In this document: one piece after another, positions 1 to 5,509 of the stretch
Position numbering within the stretch: the stretch's first letter is position 1
Layout of the letters: every line of letters begins with the position of its first letter
Assembly (NCBI GenBank): GCA_030625925.1
Contig: DAOUPY010000110.1
Location: 1 to 5,893, forward strand
Direction of reading: 5' to 3'
DNA: 5,893 bases
From: Fusobacteriaceae bacterium
GTDB lineage: Bacteria; Fusobacteriota; Fusobacteriia; Fusobacteriales; Fusobacteriaceae
The notes under the pieces: model-generated
Database searches by the model: none
What the model was told of the DNA's origin: nothing
What the model saw: only the letters and a program-made list of their open reading frames with translations
Position numbers and translations under genes: made by a program

Positions 1-20
1 TCCTTGTATTTCAATTCTTT

Positions 21-40
21 TAATCATTCTATAATGATTA
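21..40. repeat. AT-rich perfect inverted repeat
   Basis: Two 8-base arms, TAATCATT and AATGATTA, flank a 4-base loop (CTAT). Neither strand has a T-run directly after the stem, so this is not a convincing intrinsic terminator, although it lies about 50 bases beyond the stop of the minus-strand gene at 87-494. Nothing else is recognisable in bases 1-86. A stem made mostly of A-T pairs can arise by chance in DNA this AT-rich. Confidence 0.4.
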
Positions 41-86
41 ATCTTTGATATATAGGACAAATGTCTGTATTTCTTTAAGTTGATGT

Positions 87-494
87 TTATTTATCTAAAA
101 ATTTTAAATATTCGTTCTTTTCTATTTCAATGAGAAAAATATCAGAGTTACCATCTCGAATGAATTTTATAAGTCGATCATTGGAATTTATACTATCTAA
201 AGAGACTTTTTTACAGGTTTTAAGAAGGGTGATATATCGACTTTTTATTCCAATACCTTGTATTTTTTTTAAACTATTTTGTATCACTGTAGCGCTGCAA
301 AGGAGATCTATATTTTGATGGTCAAAACATATCACGTCATCTCCTGTTTGGATGTTTTTAAAGTCTTTTTTATAATTTTTAGATGTTATTTCTATCCTGT
401 CACCTACCTCATCAAAAATTTCTGAACACACAATCAAGTTTTTCTCTGTGACTATACACTGTTTATCCCTTCTCAACAGATAATATTTTTTCAC
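87..494 (-). CDS. Hypothetical protein, 135 residues, divergent from the TetR-type regulator
   Basis: I do not recognise this protein. It is an uninterrupted 135-residue frame starting with GTG (492-494 on the complement). A purine-rich AGGGGTGG (complement of 502-509) lies about 7 bases upstream and supports this start. The product is lysine-rich with no signal peptide or membrane segment, so it is probably cytosolic. The N-terminus reads KKYYLLRRDK. A central stretch around residues 49-72 (QTGDDVICF, then a hydrophobic strand ending SATVIQN) followed by GIGIKSRYITLL faintly recalls the beta-barrel core of PUA-like/EVE domains, where a GD turn precedes strand pairs. That is a weak impression, not an assignment. 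The gene is transcribed divergently from the regulator at 648-1679, a layout common for TetR targets, so it may be controlled by that regulator. No clear terminator follows it. The plus-strand ORF inside it is a shadow frame. Confidence 0.7.
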   Translation of the reverse strand: MKKYYLLRRDKQCIVTEKNLIVCSEIFDEVGDRIEITSKNYKKDFKNIQTGDDVICFDHQNIDLLCSATVIQNSLKKIQGIGIKSRYITLLKTCKKVSLDSINSNDRLIKFIRDGNSDIFLIEIEKNEYLKFLDK

Positions 495-529
495 CTAAAA
501 TCCACCCCTAATTAAAGAATATTTTAACT

Positions 530-545
530 TGTACTATATTTTACA
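530..545. promoter_or_regulatory. Possible operator half-sites in the divergent spacer
   Basis: TGTA (530-533) and TACA (542-545) form a short inverted repeat around an 8-base AT-rich centre, midway between the two divergent start codons. TetR-family regulators usually bind palindromes in such spacers, so this is the best candidate visible in 495-647. The arms match over only 4 bases, which is weak in a sequence this AT-rich. The rest of the spacer is mainly poly-T and poly-A runs, including nine consecutive T at 547-555. Confidence 0.2.
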
Positions 546-553
546 CTTTTTTT

Positions 554-583
554 TTGAAAGTTAAGAATTTATTTTTTTAAAAA
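554..583 (+). promoter_or_regulatory. Weak candidate promoter of the TetR-type regulator
   Basis: TTGAAA (554-559) could serve as a -35 box, with TAAAAA (578-583) as a poor -10 box at 18-base spacing. Transcription would then start near 590, leaving a leader of about 58 bases before the ATG at 648. The surrounding T- and A-runs make matches like this easy to find, so this is only a suggestion. Confidence 0.25.
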
Positions 584-630
584 TATTTTTTAAGAGGAAG
601 AGGATTAAAATTTGGTATATTTTAGTAGAG

Positions 631-638
631 AGGAGGTG
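631..638 (+). promoter_or_regulatory. Ribosome binding site that decides the regulator's start
   Basis: AGGAGGTG is a full match to the anti-Shine-Dalgarno complement, and it lies 9 bases before the ATG at 648. The same reading frame is also open upstream to a TTG at 612, which has a poorer AGAGG (599-603) in front of it. Because the strong site lies inside that longer version, the ATG at 648 is preferred. Confidence 0.8.
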
Positions 639-647
639 GATATTAAG

Positions 648-1679
648 ATGGAAAATCAAATTATGATTAGTGGGAAAAAATTATTTTATAAAAATGGGTA
701 TTTTAAAACTAAAATTTCCCATATAACAGATAATATAGGGATATCTACAGGGAATTTCTATACTTATTATAGTTCCAAAGAGGTACTTTTAGATAAAATC
801 TTAAGAGAGCAATTAAATATATTAGATAGAGAATTTAAAATAGCTGTAGATATAGATGGGAATTTGCCAGAGATATTGAAGAATTTTTTTATTACAACGA
901 TTAATTTTGTGAAAAACATGATGCCTCTGTATATTTTAAAGGGAGAAATCGAAAAAAAAATCAATAAATTTAAAGATACAACGATTAAAATTATAAGGGA
1001 ATATGACGAGATTTTATCACATTATATTAAAATAATTCTTTTGAAGAAATCAGTAAACTTAAAACAATTAGATATAATAGTATCCCTGATAAATATTCAG
1101 ACCAAAACATACATGACTTATCTCATAAATGGGAAACAATTAGAATATTTAAATTCTAAAAGTACGGAAAAAGAAGCTGAAATATTGACATCACTCTCAC
1201 TCTCGACATGTAGTATATTTAACTTGAATTTTGAAAATGTCAATAAATATGACAGTTTAACAGGTGTATATTCAGAGGAATATTTTATTAATTTTTTGAA
1301 AGAGAAAACTTCGGCTAACGAGGTGAATGATACAGCTTTCTTTTTAGTGTATTCGCCTAGGCTGAAAATAAATAAAAAAGATTTTTTTTCAGACTCAATA
1401 TTGAAGGGGATATCGGATATTTTGAAAAAACACATAAAATCAGATGATGTTATAGGTCTTCTAAATAAAATGTATTTTATTATATATATGAAAAAAATAG
1501 GTAAAAAAGAAGCAGAAAAGTCCATTGAAAATAGGTTGGAAAAAATGTTTGAGGTGCTGGAAAAAAAATATTCTAATGCAGGGTCTTGTACTGTACAAAT
1601 TGAATCTTTTTCTATAAAAAAATCAATGCCTTATGACATGATTAAGTCAAAGATAGATGAGATTATATATCCAAAATAA
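648..1679 (+). CDS. TetR-type transcriptional regulator fused to a degenerate GGDEF domain
   Basis: The product has 343 residues from the ATG at 648 (355 from the alternative TTG at 612), well above the roughly 200 usual for TetR proteins. Residues 1-48 are a TetR DNA-binding domain: LFYKNGYFKTK, then a helix-turn-helix at about 22-41 with the typical ending STGNFYTYYSSKEVLL. Residues about 50-195 are helical and probably form the dimer/ligand domain. Residues about 200-343 resemble a GGDEF (diguanylate cyclase) domain. They contain DSLTG at 202-206 with following helix, a FFLVY strand at 231-235, a helix ILKGISDILKKHIKSDD, and a final KIDEIIYPK resembling the AD-LY-AK end. The catalytic motif reads NKMYF (273-277) instead of GGDEF, and the usual metal-binding aspartate is absent (YSP at 235-237). 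The domain should therefore be catalytically dead and may sense a ligand or mediate dimerisation. The TetR call is firm; the GGDEF call is inferred from the ordered motifs. The gene is divergent from 87-494 and has its own terminator. Confidence 0.88.
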   Translation: MENQIMISGKKLFYKNGYFKTKISHITDNIGISTGNFYTYYSSKEVLLDKILREQLNILDREFKIAVDIDGNLPEILKNFFITTINFVKNMMPLYILKGEIEKKINKFKDTTIKIIREYDEILSHYIKIILLKKSVNLKQLDIIVSLINIQTKTYMTYLINGKQLEYLNSKSTEKEAEILTSLSLSTCSIFNLNFENVNKYDSLTGVYSEEYFINFLKEKTSANEVNDTAFFLVYSPRLKINKKDFFSDSILKGISDILKKHIKSDDVIGLLNKMYFIIYMKKIGKKEAEKSIENRLEKMFEVLEKKYSNAGSCTVQIESFSIKKSMPYDMIKSKIDEIIYPK

Positions 1680-1694
1680 GAGATTAAAATTAGG

Positions 1695-1729
1695 AGGATC
1701 TAAAAGTTATTCTTTTTAGATCCTTTTTA
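1695..1729 (+). terminator. Intrinsic terminator after the TetR-type regulator
   Basis: An 11-base-pair perfect stem pairs AGGATCTAAAA (1695-1705) with 1714-1724. It has an 8-base loop and ends in TTTTT (1724-1728). It starts 16 bases after the regulator's stop codon. It separates the regulator from uvrA, which lies 118 bases beyond the regulator's stop. Confidence 0.85.
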
Positions 1730-1730
1730 T

Positions 1731-1760
1731 TTGTAAGATTAAATATGAATAGTGTAAGAT
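1731..1760 (+). promoter_or_regulatory. uvrA: Weak candidate promoter of uvrA
   Basis: TTGTAA (1731-1736) and TAAGAT (1755-1760), 18 bases apart, each match four of six consensus positions. The placement is plausible, directly after the preceding terminator and about 40 bases before the uvrA start. No LexA/SOS-type palindrome of the GAAC-N4-GTTC kind is visible between 1680 and 1797, so damage induction by that route is not supported. Confidence 0.35.
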
Positions 1761-1797
1761 AGTTATAGAAATAAAGATTGTAAAGCAGGAGGGAATT

Positions 1798-4623
1798 ATG
1801 AAAAATCAGATTGTTATTAAGGGGGCTCGTGAGCATAATCTTAAAAATATAAATTTAGAAATACCAAAATATAAATTTGTAGTTATAACTGGAGTAAGTG
1901 GAAGCGGGAAGTCCTCCCTGGCTTTTGACACCATATATTCCGAAGGGCAGAGGAGATATGTAGAAAGTCTGTCAGCCTATGCCAGACAATTTATTGGACA
2001 GATGACAAAACCAGATTTAGACAGTATAGAAGGGTTGTCTCCGGCAATCTCCATCGAGCAAAAAACAACTAATAAAAACCCAAGATCAATAGTGGGGACA
2101 ATGACTGAAGTATACGATTATATGAGATTGCTCTATGCTCATATAGGAACGGCATATTGTCCCATCTGTAATTCTCCAGTGAAAAAACAAAGTGTAGATG
2201 AGATTGTAGACACCATTATGGAAAAGGGAGATTTAGGAGACAAACTGCTGCTTCTCTCTCCAGTTGTAAAAGATAAGAAGGGTACTCATAAAAATCTTTT
2301 CATCAACCTAATAAAAAAGGGATTTGTAAGGGCCAGAGTAGATGGTGAGATCCTATATTTAGAAGATGAGATAGACCTGGATAAAAACAAAAAACATAAT
2401 ATAGAGGTCGTTATAGATAGACTGATAATAAAAAAAGAAACTGAGTTTTCAACTCGATTGACAGATGGGATAGAGAGTTCCATCGGATTATCTGAAGGAA
2501 GAGTCATAGCCAATATAAACGGGCTGGATCATTCTTACAGTGAAAATTTCACCTGTCCTAATCATGAAGATATAGAAATACCTGATATTAATGCTAGATT
2601 ATTTTCATTCAATGCTCCCTATGGTGCTTGTCCAGAGTGCAACGGATTGGGGAAAAAATTAGAAGTAGATGAAAACAAGCTGATCATAGACGAAAATAAA
2701 TCTATTAATGATGGAGGAATATATATCCCTGGAGCTTCTAGTACCAAGGGTTATGTGTGGACGATATTTTCGGCTATGGCAAAGACCTTTAAGATAGATT
2801 TGGATAAACCCTTTAAAAAATTGACAAAGAAAGAAAAAAATATCATATTTTATGGAAGTTCTGGAAAAAAATTTAAAGTTGACTATGTTGGACGTGAATT
2901 TAGCTATAATGGGATGAAAAGTTTTGAAGGGATAGTCAAGAATCTAGAGAGAAGATACTATGAGACTGGTTCGGAATCTATGAAAGACGAGATAGAGAAT
3001 AAATACATGATGCGTAGAACATGCAACAAATGTCACGGGAAGAGACTCAGAGATGAGGTATTGTCCATTACAGTGAACAAGATGAATATCATGGATGTGA
3101 GCTTTTTAAGTATAAAAGATTGTTTAGTATTTTTCAATGAACTCACTCTGAATTCTAAAGAGGAGATTATTGCCAAGGATATATTAAAAGAGATAAGGGA
3201 ACGTCTCAACTTCATGATAAATGTAGGTTTAGATTACCTCAGCCTTGCCCGTGAGACCAGAACCCTGTCTGGAGGAGAATCTCAAAGGATTAGACTGGCT
3301 ACTCAAATTGGAAGTGGGCTGACAGGGGTACTCTATGTATTGGATGAACCTAGTATAGGCCTGCACCAGAGGGATAATGATAAATTATTGAAAACTCTAA
3401 ATAGACTTAAGGAATTGGGAAATACCCTGATAGTTGTGGAACATGATGAGGACACCATGATGCAGTCGGATTACATTTTTGACCTAGGTCCGGGGGCTGG
3501 GAAATTTGGAGGGGAGATAGTAGCCAAAGGAACCCCTAAGCAGATTATGAAGTCAAAAAAATCTCTCACCGGGAAATATCTAAAGGGAGAGATAAAGATA
3601 GAGATCCCGAAAAAACGACGCAGATCCAAAGAATATTTGGAGTTGTTGGGAGCTTGCGGGAATAATCTAAAAGATGTAGATGTGAAGATACCCCTGGGAA
3701 TAATGACTGCTGTTACAGGAGTAAGCGGAAGCGGAAAATCTACCTTGATTAATCAAACCCTGTATCCTATACTATTCAACAGTTTGAATAAAGGAAAACT
3801 CTATCCTTTGAGTTATAAAAAAATAAAAGGTATGGACCATCTAAATAAGGTAATAGATATAAATCAAAGTCCCATTGGACGAACTCCTAGATCAAATACT
3901 GCTACCTATACTAAGATGTTTGACGATATTCGAGGAATATTTGCTGAAACTCATGAAGCTAAACTCCGGGGATATCAAAAAGGAAGATTTTCTTTCAACG
4001 TAAAAGGAGGAAGATGTGAAGCCTGTCAGGGGGCTGGAATCATTAAGATTGAGATGAACTTCTTGCCGGATGTATATGTGGAATGTGAAGTGTGTAAGGG
4101 GAAAAGGTATAATCGGGAAACTTTGGAAATAGAGTATAAAGGAAAAAATATATCTGAAATCTTGGATCTCAGTGTAGGAGATGCCTATGGGTTTTTTAAT
4201 AAAATTCCGTCTTTAGAGAGAAGATTAAAGGTGTTAATAGATGTAGGATTAGATTATATAAAGTTAGGCCAGCCTGCAACTACCCTTTCCGGAGGGGAAG
4301 CTCAAAGGATAAAGTTAGCAACAGAGCTGTCTAAGATGAGCAGGGGTCACACAATTTATATATTAGATGAACCTACTACAGGGCTTCATTTTGAGGATAT
4401 AAGAAAGTTATTGGAAGTCCTGAACAGACTGGTGGACAAAGGAAATACTGTGATTATAATTGAACATAACCTAGATGTGGTAAAAACAACAGATTATGTG
4501 ATAGACATTGGTCCTGAAGGTGGAGATGGCGGCGGAGAGATCATAGCTACAGGGACGCCTGAGGAAATAATAAAATCTACAGTTTCCTATACTGGAAAAT
4601 ATTTGAAAAAAATATTGAATTAG
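1798..4623 (+). CDS. uvrA: UvrABC excision nuclease subunit A
   Basis: UvrA is the damage-sensing ATPase of nucleotide excision repair. As a dimer it scans DNA, loads UvrB on lesions and leaves. The 941 residues match the family's usual length of about 940-950. Two ABC ATPase halves are complete. Half one has Walker A GVSGSGKS at 32-39, signature LSGGE at 490-494, Walker B with D516-E517, and H549. Half two has Walker A at 641-648, LSGGE at 830-834, D857-E858 and H890. Zinc modules are C121/C124 with C409/C412; C253-x2-H256 with C278/C281; and the C-terminal finger C740/C743/C763/C766. The second zinc module has a histidine where I expect cysteine. The UvrB-binding and insertion regions fall at roughly 131-245 and 287-400. 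The conserved [13 protein letters not shown] is at 693-705, and the C-terminal glycine-rich GGDGGG is present. AGGAGGG (1787-1793) sits 4 bases before the ATG. No uvrB is adjacent; the gene appears monocistronic. Confidence 0.98.
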   Translation: MKNQIVIKGAREHNLKNINLEIPKYKFVVITGVSGSGKSSLAFDTIYSEGQRRYVESLSAYARQFIGQMTKPDLDSIEGLSPAISIEQKTTNKNPRSIVGTMTEVYDYMRLLYAHIGTAYCPICNSPVKKQSVDEIVDTIMEKGDLGDKLLLLSPVVKDKKGTHKNLFINLIKKGFVRARVDGEILYLEDEIDLDKNKKHNIEVVIDRLIIKKETEFSTRLTDGIESSIGLSEGRVIANINGLDHSYSENFTCPNHEDIEIPDINARLFSFNAPYGACPECNGLGKKLEVDENKLIIDENKSINDGGIYIPGASSTKGYVWTIFSAMAKTFKIDLDKPFKKLTKKEKNIIFYGSSGKKFKVDYVGREFSYNGMKSFEGIVKNLERRYYETGSESMKDEIENKYMMRRTCNKCHGKRLRDEVLSITVNKMNIMDVSFLSIKDCLVFFNELTLNSKEEIIAKDILKEIRERLNFMINVGLDYLSLARETRTLSGGESQRIRLATQIGSGLTGVLYVLDEPSIGLHQRDNDKLLKTLNRLKELGNTLIVVEHDEDTMMQSDYIFDLGPGAGKFGGEIVAKGTPKQIMKSKKSLTGKYLKGEIKIEIPKKRRRSKEYLELLGACGNNLKDVDVKIPLGIMTAVTGVSGSGKSTLINQTLYPILFNSLNKGKLYPLSYKKIKGMDHLNKVIDINQSPIGRTPRSNTATYTKMFDDIRGIFAETHEAKLRGYQKGRFSFNVKGGRCEACQGAGIIKIEMNFLPDVYVECEVCKGKRYNRETLEIEYKGKNISEILDLSVGDAYGFFNKIPSLERRLKVLIDVGLDYIKLGQPATTLSGGEAQRIKLATELSKMSRGHTIYILDEPTTGLHFEDIRKLLEVLNRLVDKGNTVIIIEHNLDVVKTTDYVIDIGPEGGDGGGEIIATGTPEEIIKSTVSYTGKYLKKILN

Positions 4624-4647
4624 GAAAAGTTGAAAAACTTCTCCTTT
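4623..4647 (+). terminator. Weak hairpin terminator at the uvrA 3' end
   Basis: GGAAAAGTT (4623-4631) pairs with AACTTCTCC (4636-4644) around a GAAA loop, with one A-C mismatch in nine positions. Only three T follow. The stem begins at the last base of the uvrA stop codon. Termination is probably leaky, and the three T are also the start of the rpsO -35 box. Confidence 0.45.
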
Positions 4648-4673
4648 ACAGAATGTTATTATTTTGTTATAAT
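4645..4673 (+). promoter_or_regulatory. rpsO: Strong extended -10 promoter of rpsO
   Basis: TTTACA (4645-4650) and a perfect TATAAT (4668-4673) are separated by the ideal 17 bases. A TG at 4665-4666 gives an extended -10 (TG-n-TATAAT). Transcription should start near 4680, leaving a leader of about 70 bases. Such a strong promoter suits a ribosomal protein gene and makes rpsO independent of uvrA. Confidence 0.85.
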
Positions 4674-4697
4674 ACTTTAAATTCATATCTAGGTTTT

Positions 4698-4710
4698 GGG
4701 GTGTCGCCCT
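4698..4710 (+). promoter_or_regulatory. Leader hairpin of rpsO, candidate S15 autoregulatory site
   Basis: GGGGT (4698-4702) can pair with GCCCT (4706-4710): three G-C pairs flanked by G-U wobbles, with a 3-base loop. The stem holds a G-U pair next to a G-C pair, the kind of feature S15 recognises in 16S rRNA helix 22 and in several known rpsO leaders. It is a G/C-rich island in an AT-rich leader. It is followed by a CTTGG CTTGG TCTGG stretch (4709-4723) that could pair elsewhere. Known rpsO leaders have unrelated folds in different phyla, so no consensus applies here, and the function is inference. Confidence 0.4.
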
Positions 4711-4751
4711 TGGCTTGGTCTGGATAATTTAATTTTTAGGAGGAACAAACA

Positions 4752-5015
4752 ATGGCAATGAAAACTAAAGCAGAAATCATTAAAGATTTCGGAAAATCAG
4801 CAACTGATACAGGGTGTACTGAGGTACAAGTAGCTATATTAACTGAGAGAATCAATCACTTAACTGATCACTTAAGAACTAACAAGAAGGATCACCATTC
4901 TAGATTAGGATTAATGAAAATGGTTGGTAAGAGAAGAAGATTATTAGACTACATGATCAAGAAAGATTTAGATGGTTACAGAACGTTAATCTCTAAATTA
5001 GGAATAAGAAAGTAA
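4752..5015 (+). CDS. rpsO: 30S ribosomal protein S15
   Basis: S15 is a primary 16S rRNA binding protein that recognises the central-domain three-way junction (helices 20-22) and starts platform assembly of the 30S subunit. The 87 residues compare with about 89 in the family. Diagnostic stretches are all present: [13 protein letters not shown] (19-31), RINHLTDHL (33-41), KDHHSR (46-51), and RRRLLDYM (61-68), ending in LGIRK. Residue C22 sits where many homologues have serine. The ATG at 4752 is chosen because AGGAGG (4738-4743) ends 8 bases before it; an ATG two codons later is less well spaced. The gene has its own strong promoter and terminator. In many bacteria pnp follows rpsO, but here no pnp is present and the next gene is lipA. 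Autoregulation through the leader hairpin is possible. Confidence 0.98.
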   Translation: MAMKTKAEIIKDFGKSATDTGCTEVQVAILTERINHLTDHLRTNKKDHHSRLGLMKMVGKRRRLLDYMIKKDLDGYRTLISKLGIRK

Positions 5016-5022
5016 TTAATTG

Positions 5023-5049
5023 GACAGGTCTTGGACCTGTCTTTTTTTT
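5023..5049 (+). terminator. Intrinsic terminator of rpsO
   Basis: GACAGGTC (5023-5030) and GACCTGTC (5034-5041) form a perfect 8-base-pair stem with a 3-base loop, followed by eight T (5042-5049). The stem starts 8 bases after the rpsO stop codon. This is a textbook strong terminator and ends the single-gene rpsO unit. Confidence 0.95.
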
Positions 5050-5126
5050 ATTTGTATATAATTTTGTTTGATTTTTCCAAAGACAGCTAACGACGCTTAC
5101 GCAGCCCAATTCTTTTTCTTTTAAAT

Positions 5127-5146
5127 AGCGATATTTTATCATCGCT
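5127..5146. repeat. Inverted repeat with G/C-containing arms
   Basis: AGCGAT (5127-5132) and ATCGCT (5141-5146) are perfect 6-base arms around an 8-base AT loop. It lies inside the disrupted minus-strand frame and has no following T-run. It is one of three perfect inverted repeats within about 170 bases. Confidence 0.45.
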
Positions 5147-5245
5147 TAGATTATCATAGGTACTTTCACTTAATTCTTCTGATATTATTTTTCACTTTCG
5201 TATTTTTCAAAATCTTTTATTCCGTATTCTTTATTCTCATTATCT

Positions 5246-5265
5246 GTAATTTCTTTCGAAATTAC
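5246..5265. repeat. Inverted repeat that folds to a GAAA tetraloop on the minus strand
   Basis: GTAATTTC (5246-5253) and GAAATTAC (5258-5265) are perfect 8-base arms separated by TTTC. Read on the minus strand the loop becomes GAAA closed by C-G, a stable GNRA tetraloop. This would suit a folded minus-strand RNA, but it also overlaps the ORF-like frame there. Confidence 0.5.
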
Positions 5266-5278
5266 TCTAAATCGACAA

Positions 5279-5293
5279 TTTTCACTGTGAAAA
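5279..5293. repeat. 15-base palindrome, possible protein binding site
   Basis: TTTTCAC (5279-5285) and GTGAAAA (5287-5293) are perfect arms around a single T. The 1-base centre makes an RNA hairpin unlikely and favours a dimeric DNA-binding site, or chance. It lies about 220 bases before lipA and overlaps the first disruption of the minus-strand frame. Confidence 0.35.
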
Positions 5294-5344
5294 AAACAAC
5301 ATTACCAAATTTTTATGTATTTTTGTTAGGCCGACTATAACAAT

Positions 5345-5374
5345 GTTTATATTCTTTTTTAGTTTATATTCTTT
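5345..5374. repeat. 13-base direct repeat
   Basis: GTTTATATTCTTT occurs at 5345-5357 and again at 5362-5374, a 17-base period. It sits at the 5' end of the disrupted minus-strand frame, where it encodes two similar lysine-rich stretches. It may be only low-complexity sequence. Confidence 0.4.
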
Positions 5375-5462
5375 CATGATAGAGTGAAAAAAATATTAAT
5401 TGTTTACTTTATTGTAATATAGAAATACACTTTAGAGTCTTACAAAAGAAAATAGAGAACTC

Positions 5463-5481
5463 TTTGCCCGTGGTAGGCAAA
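5463..5481 (+). other. Hairpin in the lipA leader
   Basis: TTTGCC (5463-5468) and GGCAAA (5476-5481) form a perfect 6-base-pair stem with a 7-base loop. It ends 11 bases before the probable lipA ribosome binding site. A second, looser pairing, AGAGT (5434-5438) with ACTCT (5459-5463), can form just upstream. No T-run follows on either strand, so this is not an intrinsic terminator. It does not match any riboswitch I know. It could affect lipA mRNA stability or translation, but the sequence alone does not show that. Confidence 0.4.
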
Positions 5482-5509
5482 AATATGAATATAGGAGTAG
5501 ATAATATTT

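Larger units (their letters stand above)
5087..5377 (-). pseudogene. Disrupted small reading frame between rpsO and lipA
   Basis: I do not recognise the family. Reading the complement from ATG (5375-5377), the frame runs MKEYKLKKNINIVIVGL onward to LVMLFF and meets TGA at 5282-5284. A second frame then continues from about 5301 to 5188 (within it RFRVISKEITDNENKEYGIK) and stops at TAA (5185-5187). The original frame resumes from about 5191 (ISEELSESTYDNLSDDKISL) and ends in LRKRR with stop TAG at 5087-5089. The two switch points fall at an A7 run (5290-5296) and a T5 run (5188-5192) as read on the plus strand. They correspond to one extra and one missing base, which compensate each other. Joined, the pieces give about 97 residues rich in Lys, Glu, Asp and Arg. 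No ribosome binding site precedes the ATG. This could be a decayed gene or mobile-element remnant, a gene carrying homopolymer sequencing errors, or non-coding sequence, since the same stretch contains several inverted repeats. Confidence 0.4.

Noticed and set aside
130..318. Plus-strand 62-residue frame
   Set aside because: Antisense shadow of the 135-residue minus-strand gene, with no ribosome binding site and no protein-like motif.
612..647. Upstream TTG start giving a 355-residue regulator
   Set aside because: A full AGGAGGTG lies 9 bases before the ATG at 648 and would be inside the longer version. The TetR helix 1 is already covered from 648. The TTG has only a weaker AGAGG in front, so it is possible but less likely.
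1118..1525. Minus-strand 135-residue frame
   Set aside because: Lies wholly inside the well-supported TetR/GGDEF-like gene on the other strand and looks like a Phe/Ser/Ile-rich mirror of its lysine-rich codons.
1680..1797. LexA/SOS operator before uvrA
   Set aside because: I looked for GAAC-N4-GTTC and CTG-N10-CAG type palindromes and saw none.
4471..4686. Minus-strand 71-residue frame over the uvrA end and rpsO promoter
   Set aside because: Most of it is antisense to the conserved UvrA C-terminus. It has no supporting motif and crosses the uvrA hairpin and the rpsO promoter.
5087..5108. GC-rich patch as a subterminal hairpin of an IS200/IS605-type element
   Set aside because: The complement GCTGCGTAAGCGTCGTTAGC pairs only at its outer three bases plus scattered positions. 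No transposase or TnpB motif is recognisable in the neighbouring sequence.
5403..5431. Possible lipA promoter TTTACT and TACACT, 17 bases apart
   Set aside because: Each box matches only four of six consensus positions, and several equally poor alternatives exist in the same AT-rich stretch, so no promoter can be named.
5451..5462. AGAG-AA-CTCT hairpin in the lipA leader
   Set aside because: The 2-base loop is too tight to form as drawn; the longer-range AGAGT/ACTCT pairing is the more plausible alternative.
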